DNA from: Eonycteris spelaea
Lineage: Eukaryota > Chordata > Mammalia > Chiroptera > Pteropodidae
Direction: 5' to 3'
NCBI GenBank assembly: GCA_003508835.1
Contig: PUFA01000081.1
Location: 2,914,001-2,978,000, forward strand
DNA: 64,000 bases
Shown here: piece after piece, positions 48,201-57,200 of the stretch
Position numbering within the stretch: position 1 is the first letter of the stretch
Layout: each line of letters starts with the position of its first letter
The notes under the pieces: generated by a model
The model's database searches: none
The model's input: only the letters and a program-made list of their open reading frames with translations
Told to the model about the DNA's origin: nothing
Program-made: the position numbers and the translations under genes

Positions 48201-51200
48201 TATTTCATTCTAGATAAACGCAGAAAAATTTTTTTTGAGCTATCAAATATGAATTCTCTTATAAGCTTTAAAATATTAATGGTATTATTTAGAATTCATG
48301 TGTAAATTGTATGATTAGCACTTTTTGTGTAAGTACCATAATTGCTTTTAAATTGATATAGATAAAAGTGAGCACATATATAGGCTGGCAAAACATGTTA
48401 CTCATTTTGTTGTCCAGGTTAACTTTGTTTTAATGTGGCATTTAAAGGGTGCCACTTAAATCTAATTTAGGCAATTTTTACATGGTAAAATAAATATAAA
48501 AAAATTGGTACCATTACCATAGTGAAGTAATTACCCTTAACTCCTTTGTTTTTCTTTGTTATCTGATCTTTATTTGCCATTTTAAGGATGTCAAATTAGT
48601 AAATACCGAGTCATAACTTCTTGTAGTTCATAATACTTTAAGCTAAAATATTTTGGTTTTCTTTTTTTCTAAACCTTTCTTCTCACTTTCCTAACCTTTC
48701 TTTCTCTCATGGGGTTTTATGGACGGGGACCTTACTGTGAGATTCTGAAGCTAAGAATCCTATAAGAATCATGCAAGATCATCTCTTTTGTCTGTGGCCT
48801 CCTACATGGAGTTTCTCTAGCTTGATCTTTGTGAAATACCATATTCATCCCTCAACCTTAACTATTTCACCATCTTTTTAGCAGTAATCAGTTTAGGGAG
48901 GAAACCTTAGATAAGGAATAAGCTAATCACTAATAGTGGGGCTTGACAGATTCAAAAAATTGAATGAAGAAGTCATTAGTAATTGTTGCTACAGTTCAGT
49001 TCATGCATTAAAAGATCCACTAAGATCAGAGGATTAAAAAGTGGTCTAGAAAAGATAAGCTGTTCCTGTCCTTACCCCTCTTATAAATAGCGTTTTGGGA
49101 AATTTTTTTAGCTTTGAAAAATAACTTTGCTATGCTATGCCATGGTAACTAAATTGATTGGTGTACCCTGAGATGTGAATCTCCTCCATTACTGGCCTAT
49201 GAATTTCATCCTTCCAAGTTCTTAATTCCTTGTTATACCAGGGACAACGGAGGAAAAATGTGAAAGCAGATCAGAGACATCAAATCAAGAACATCTTTGA
49301 GTGTAATTAATAACTACTACAACATCACCTGTGTTTTCCAGATCAGTCACCAATCAAAGATATAAACTTCTCAGGCAAAAGAAGGTAATGGAGGCAAAGT
49401 GATGGTACAGTTAGTGCCAACACTAGATGAAAAGAGAGATCTTAAATTAGTTAAGTGTTAAGAAAACAGTACTAAGGAAGCGTTAACTCAGGCCAGATCT
49501 TTAAAATTACCTATTTCTGGCATGTAGTTTATGGGACAACCCAAGTAGATTAAATAAAACCTCCTGTAAAAAGAAAACTGAGCATTATGTTCTTGAAACA
49601 AAATTTCACTTCAGAAAAAAGTCCCTTTGTGAATAGGCTTCCTAGGAAGTGTTTTATATAATAAAATGAAAAACAGAAATAAGAGAAAAACAAATAAAAG
49701 CATGGCTAAAGCAGTAGAAGAACATACTCGGATTTGAAATACAGGCAAGAGTGGATGATTAAGAGGTTGATTACTCAGGACTTGATAAAGGAAGTAACAT
49801 AATGAGCCTTTTTAGAAGGTAGTTACGTTAAGGGTTTTGGTAGTAAGAAATAGACTTCTCCAAAATTTAGGCAAACACAGCATTCTAGTAAGTTAAGTTA
49901 AGCTTGTCCAGAGAAGTCAGGGCCAAGTTTACCAAGTACCACTCGGTTTGACTCCTCTAAGTATTGTGTATGTTTCTACTTTGCATTATTTTTTAATGTT
50001 AAAAAAATGAGAAAAATTAATAATGGTATGTTCTTTCCATTCTGGGAGTACATTCTTCTCCCCCATCCCTCTACCCAAAAATCTGTGTGCTCTCTTCCAT
50101 GTTGAAATGTTCCAAGTGTTCTTAATATCTTTTATCATTTGGATTGAAGAACCCTTTTTTTCTCAACCATATTTGGTTTATACATGACCCTCCAATGTTG
50201 CTTATTTTGTTTCTCTTCACATGTAATGTTTGTTTCTGCTTTCCCAGGAACACTCTTGACAGTGAGATGTTGGGTCTCAGGAGGCTATCCAGGTGTGCAG
50301 TCCTTTTTTATGCATAAACATGTTTTCAAAAGTGTAATCAATGTTCTGTGGTATGGTCAGTACTGATTAGGTGAAAAGTCAAGCCTTAAGCATGTGAAAT
50401 AAGTTATTATTTGGGTGCCAGTTTATTTTATGAATAAAGAAAGTATAACTTAGAAGTATAATTAGTGAAGTAAATTCAGAATTAGTTAGCCTAGATATGT
50501 TCAGGAGCCTTAATTTTTTGCTAACTTGGCTGAGGGCGGTAAGCCCTCTCACCAATCATTGTGGCTGTGCTTCTACCGCATAAGGTAGAGGCTGAGAATA
50601 TGGTGGTATTGCCAGTCTCCAGGGCCTAACAGGTGTTAATTCCCTTTTAGAGATGCCTTTTATAAACTGGGGAATGGCAGAGGGATTAAAATCAGTGTTG
50701 ACAATCCAAGTTGTTGGCACCTATCATTGAGTTAGTGCTTCTCAACCATGAATACATTTCCTCAGTCTCTGATCTTGTCCATGTTTTATTTCTTTAAAAG
50801 CATCCATTCTTTAGCACGTTACTTACAATTTTAAAAACAGCCTATATGAGTTGCCATGTTATTGTCCTAGTAATCATTGTGTGGTGCTTTTATTTTTACC
50901 TTTGTCATCTGGCATTCATGGAGTGTAAATAGCTTGCAGAACACCAAACTCTGCTCTTACAGGTCATAAAGGCGAGCATTTAATTCCTCTACCTGCCAGG
51001 AACTTATTAGCCAAGAAAAGTCAGGTTAAAAATCAAACTATGTGGAAGCAGTATACTAATTATATAAGGTACACAGTTGTGTAGTTGTATGGAAATGTTG
51101 CATAATTGCCCAAATAGCTTTAGGAAATAAGATTTGCCTACCATGCTTTTCCTTGGAAGTTAGGTGTTCTAAACTTATCTACATGTTACTACCACAACTA

Positions 51201-54200
51201 GTCCACCCTATATAATTACTGTGTTATTGTCATCTTCCTAATATTTTTCTTAAAAGTTTAGTAAATTTTTAAAGGTCATAGGTTTTATTTTTTTCATATC
51301 ATTCATAGTGTATGACACTGACTCTGGGTAGTAGTAGAAATAAAAATGCGAGGCATTGTGGAGTATTGTTATAACCCCAAATTCTATAGCACTGTGACCT
51401 GAGCCTCATCTCAAATTTCCTCATCTGAACAAAGACTTGATGACAGCACCTGCATAGGATTGCTGTGAAGACCTGATTGGTTAATATGTTAAAAGCCCTT
51501 AGAACTGAGCCTGGATGCAGTAAGTACTCAATAAATGTAGCTCTGGTTATTTTCTGGAAGTAGTTTCTGTTGACATCAGGATTTGAAATAAGTACATTTC
51601 ATTTTGTTTTTAAGCAAATGTCACTAGTCTGGGAAAACACATTAGAAAAGATGAATGAAAAGGTTTTATTCCTTAAAGACTTGAATGCAGCAAGATAAAA
51701 TGCAGCAAGCCTTGTAAAAGAGAGCCCTTTGGCTTTACTTAGTTTCACAGCAGGCACCACTGAAACTCTAGGGACAGGGATTTAAATACTGGGAAACCTT
51801 GAAGCCTATAAACAGAGTTGACCTTGATTAGACAGGCTCTTGGTAAGTGTTAACTTGGGAAAGGGAAGGACATGATAAAAGCAGCCTGGTGTTTATCATC
51901 CGATTCAAATCTCACTTCTGATTACTTATTTTATGGCCTTAGGTATTCACTTGACCTCTCTAAACCTCTCTTTTTACATCTACAAAGTTGGGAAAATTGT
52001 ACCTGATTTTCAAAGTTTGAGAATTAATTGAAAATGTAATTATAGTGCTTAACCATCACTGGCATATGATAGAAGTGTTAGCTATAACTATAATTTTTAT
52101 GTGTATATATACAAAAATGAATACATGGAATAATAAATAGTTTCAGGGGAAGAATAATGATAAGGACATTTGAGAAAATGGTGAGCCACAAAGTGTGAGG
52201 GTTAGGACTAACACTGTGATGTGAAAAATTGAAAGATTGGATCTAGAAGGACAATGGAGTTCCTCTTAAACTTGGTGAAAACTAAGAGAAACAAAAAGTA
52301 ATAGTAATTCCAGTGTCAGGCTGGGTTGTGGATCAGGAGGTTGGTGTTGGTGGTGGTCCTGGAAAACCAGGGATACAGAACAGAGCCTCTACTAGCTTAT
52401 AATCTTTGTGCAAATTAGAAAAAGCACCCATCTCTCAAAATACTTGACTTTCATTTGTTGGAAGATTGCTGTAATATACTGATTTTGTTCGCATAGGACC
52501 ATTTATGGCCTATTTCCTATAAAATTCTAGAATTATATGTTTATTAAAACAATGTATGTGGTCTGAATCGGCATTGCCTTAAGTCCACAGCAATAAACAG
52601 CCCTGGTTTTGAAGTCCCTTAAGATGTATTTTACCTTATTGTGTTCAAAGGAACTGATTAAAATAAGAATGAGTATGCCAGTTGCCAGGTCTGGGATTTA
52701 ATTTTATGCACCTTTCTCAATATGGGGAAGAATTTACAGTCTGAGGGGACAAGCAGTAGGATGCATAGAAAGTTTCTAGAAAGAATCTAAAAAGCAAAGT
52801 GAAATTGAAAACAGTAACTAGAAAATATCAAATAGGGGAGTATCAGCTTTTTTTTGTAATGTAGAGTTTGTCTCATTTCAAAAAGTATTTGAAGCTACTT
52901 TCAAAAGTCATAGGATAATAAGGTTTGGCGTCCATATTGGAAAAAGATAAAGCAAATATACCAGCCACTCAATCTAGTACAGTTATTATAAAAGAGTAGA
53001 AAGTTTAGCTCTGTAGTTTTTCTGGCAGCCAGATTAAAAGTAATGGGCCAGTGGCTCAGTCTCAAAGGCAATATAACAATCTGGAAAAATGTAAACAAAA
53101 TATAACAAAACTGGATTTGTTCAAAGATCACTAAGTGACCTGAATAACAAAAGTTTTGCTTGTCTTTGAGGATGGAAACCTGTTATACATCACTCTCTTA
53201 AAGCATGAATGATGTAAATGGAGAAAGGATGCTATTAGTATGAAAAGTCCTAAAACAGTAAACTTCAGTTATTAGAGCAGTTTCTTAAACACAATTAAAT
53301 TTGACATTTTGAGTATGTCATATTCAGAGTTGCCTAAGGTCAGAGATATTCAAGGTAGAAGAATGGGCCAACCAACCACTCGCCATTCTTTTACTTTTTG
53401 ACATTTTCCCTAAAATTTAGTTTAAAAGTTTTCCTCCTCTTTAAAAAATCTTGTTAAAATTTGCCCTTGACTCACTGTCAGATTAGAGTATTTGTAGTTT
53501 CGTACAGAAAAACCTAATGGTAATGGGAGTGGTGTGGAAGAACTAGGAAGCAAATAGAACATACCTCCTTTTGGTTCAGATAAGGGCCTCAATCGAATTG
53601 TTCTGATTGGTATTCCTGGAATGAGGAGTGATTTCATTCTGAGTTGATTATTGAAGAGACCTTTTAATTTCAGAGTTTCAGAATTAAATTCCTGAGTCTT
53701 CCTTTTGAAGTTCAGCCCTCACAATCGAGATATAAAGAAACTGTGTTTGACTTTAGTAGTTTTAGGTAGTCTGTCATATCAGATTCGGGTTCTGAAATTT
53801 TTCTTTAGAGGCTTCCTGAAAGTTAAAGTCATCTGTGTCCTAGTCACTGCCTAGATGTGGAACTCTGGTATCGGAGCTTTGTCCCTTGTTCCCCTTTCAT
53901 TATTCACTTGCCAAAGTCTTCGACTGAGACTTTTCCTCTCACGTCATTGCTCTAGGATACCTCTTTGGATAAATAGTCTCTGCTAAATCAAACAACTCCT
54001 AGATTGCCATCGTCTCACAATCACTTACTTGACATAGACAAAAATACTGAGAGGAGGAAATAGCAAGGATGAGCCCGGGCCACCAAGGGAAATGAGCAGT
54101 CTGAGTAAAGAGACAGGTGATGAAGATGATCCCAGCCCTAGGAAACAGGTTCTTTTTCTCTCCTAAAAGAATCACTTTCAGGTTCCCTTGAGCCCCATGA

Positions 54201-57200
54201 TTCTAAGAAGATTCACATTTCTGAGACATTTTAAATTCTTGACTTAAGGATAGATATTTATTACCTGTTAATTATTCTTTATTGAATTTTGTTTTTTTTT
54301 TTTTTTTTTTTAAGCATATTTTGAAGCTTGGAGAGCAAATACCTAGCTTTTGACTTCATCTTGACCCAGCAGTAGAGTGAGTGGTGGTCAGATAACTGGA
54401 CCTAGGAGACCCATTCAGCCACATAGTTTGCTTCAGGAATGAGCTTCCTTCCCTTTATAAGATAGGAAACAGATAAAAAATATTTATCTCTACGTACTAC
54501 ATTATAGGATCTTAGTAAGTGTCTGTTGATTAGAAACTAAGTCACAAGTCATTTCTTTTAATTACCTACCTGACTGTTCACTTGGAGACTGCTGGTTCAA
54601 ATCTGGCTAGATTTTATCAGTGTCCTGAAGACATACAGTGGGCCAGAAATCATATTGGAAGATCATTTCTTCTAATTATTCACTGGACTACTCACTTGGA
54701 GCAGGTCATTTAGCCTCTCTGAGCCAGTTTTCTCAACAATTAGGAGATTAGCCTGTGTGTTCTTATGGGCCCCTTTTGAACTCAGGTTCTAATCTGTGAT
54801 CCCTTGTACTTTTTTCCATACTATTCACATCTGTTTCTTAGCATCATGTCTCACTAGGAAAATTTGGAGAAGAAAATATGGATTCATACTCAAAGATAAA
54901 AATTTATTCAAAAGCTTAGCTGAACCACAAACCATTTATTGTTTAAGCTAGGTTGGGATTGTGGAATAATGCTGATAGAGAGAAGGAGCAGGGACTGACC
55001 CTGACAGAATAAATGCAAGAGAGACTTGTACCTACTATAGAGACACTAGTCTGGTGGACAGCCTCCCTTTGTTTTCTGGTATCAGGATGTGCAGGTGTTC
55101 AGAATGGTTGTCTTAAGAGATTAAACACCTTTTTTCTGTGCGTGTTTATTTTTTTGTTTGTTTAGTTAAAGACTTTTAAAAGCAATAGAGAATCAGCTTT
55201 CCTCCTTTGCTTTATTAAAAATGAAAAAATATATTTCAGTCGGTAATAAGATTTCATTTTCTTTGGCTGTGTCTGACAGGATCTTTTTTCAAGCATTGTA
55301 TTTCATAAATAGTCTAAACAGGTTGTCTGGTGTTCATTGGCTGCTCCTGCCATAGTCACTATGTTTTAATGATTTTGGAAATTTTCCTAGTATTTGCTCA
55401 TAGCTTTCAGCATGTTTACTATATTTATGGCATATGTAATCAATAAATTGTAATCATAATGAAGCACCGCCCATAAGATTAATTTGTTATATTTCATGTT
55501 CACCCTTGTATATGTATATATTTTTTAAAAACCCTGAATCTGTTCTCATTTTTTTCCCTTTTCTACACCTCTAACAGTAAAAAGAACATAAGAAAGCAGC
55601 GAATGAAAATCTTATTCAATGTTGTTCTTGAAGCTCGTGAGCCAGGTACAGGCAGAAGACTTTGTGATCTGTTTATGGTTAAACCATCCAAAAAGGACTA
55701 TCCTGATTATTATAAAATCATCTTGGAGCCAATGGACTTGAAAATATATTGAGCATAACATCCGCAATGACAAATATGCAGGGGAAGAAGGTATGATAGA
55801 AGACATGAAGCTGATGTTCCGGAATGCAGGCACTATAACGAGGAGGGTTCCCAGGTAAGAATGTATAAAAATCCTGGAGTAGACACATTTTCTTTAGGGT
55901 GCCTGTGGAATAATGCATTTTGAGAGACCAGGTCTAGAGGTCTAACTTAGGTTGTTCTTCTCAGTGACTAACTTAAATACTTTATCTTCTTTTAAATGTT
56001 TAAAATGGGAGGCAGTACATCATAAAGTTTAAAAGTTTATACTCTGTTATCCTAGATTTGAATCCTGTTCTGCAAGTTCCTGTATAAGTTATTTATCTTT
56101 TCTAAGCCTCATTTTTCTAATCTGTAAGTTGGGGATAATAATGGTACGTGCATCAAGGTGGTTGTAGGATCTAAATGAGATAATGTATACAGAGCATGTA
56201 ACAGTGCCTGGGATTTGAATAAGCACTCAAATGAAAGACAACAGCATTAAAATCTTTCATCATCATTATTCCTATCCTCAGTAGCCATACTTCTTCAAGG
56301 ATTGTCTGTAAAATGGTATGATTATATAAGAATGAGAATATTCCCATAAATGCACCTCTAAATAATTGATTTTGTTATGAAGTATTTTGATTTTCAGTTT
56401 TTTATCAATGTAGCTAAGAGACACTTTGATATTTTTTCTATTTCATATCCTTTAATTTTTTTTATTGAGGTATAATTGACATATTAGTTTTAAGTATGTA
56501 ACATAATGATTCAGTATTTATATATACCCGTTAAATGATCACAGTAAATCTAGTTAAGATTCATCACCATACATAGTTACAAAGTTTTTTTCTTATGGTG
56601 AGAACTTTTAAGATCTACTCTCTTAGCAGTATTCAAATATGCAGTACAGTATTATTAACTGTAATCATCATGCTGTACCTTACATCCCATGATTTTATAC
56701 CTGGAAGTTTGTACCTTTGCCCCACTTCATCCATTCCACCCAACCCCCAACCCCACCTCTGGTAACTACCAGTCCATTCTCTATATATGAGCTTGGAGGG
56801 TTTGGGGTTTTTTTGTTTGTTTTTTGTTTACGTTTTTAGATTACACATATAAGTGAAATCATATAGTATTTGTCTTTCTCTGACATTTCATTTAGTATAA
56901 TGCCCTCAGGTTTCATCTATGTTGTTGCAGATGGCAGGTGTTCATTTTTTATGGCTGAATAGTATTTGTGTGTGTGCACACATGCATGTGCGCGCACACA
57001 CCACATTTTCTTTATCCTTTCATCCATTGCTGTACACTTAGGTTGTTTCCATATTTGACTATTTTAGTGAACATGAATGGGGGTGCATATATATTACTGA
57101 GTTTTCTTTACCTACTTTAAATCTCCCAGAAATAAATTAACATTTTTAAATCATTTTTTTCTTCTATTATATTTGACTATGAAATAAAGTAGGCACTGAG

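Larger units (their letters stand above)
48156..55577 (+). other. Large PBRM1 intron
   Basis: 7.4 kb with three MIRs and a poly-T run; otherwise AT-rich sequence without recognisable genes or younger repeats. Confidence 0.5.
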
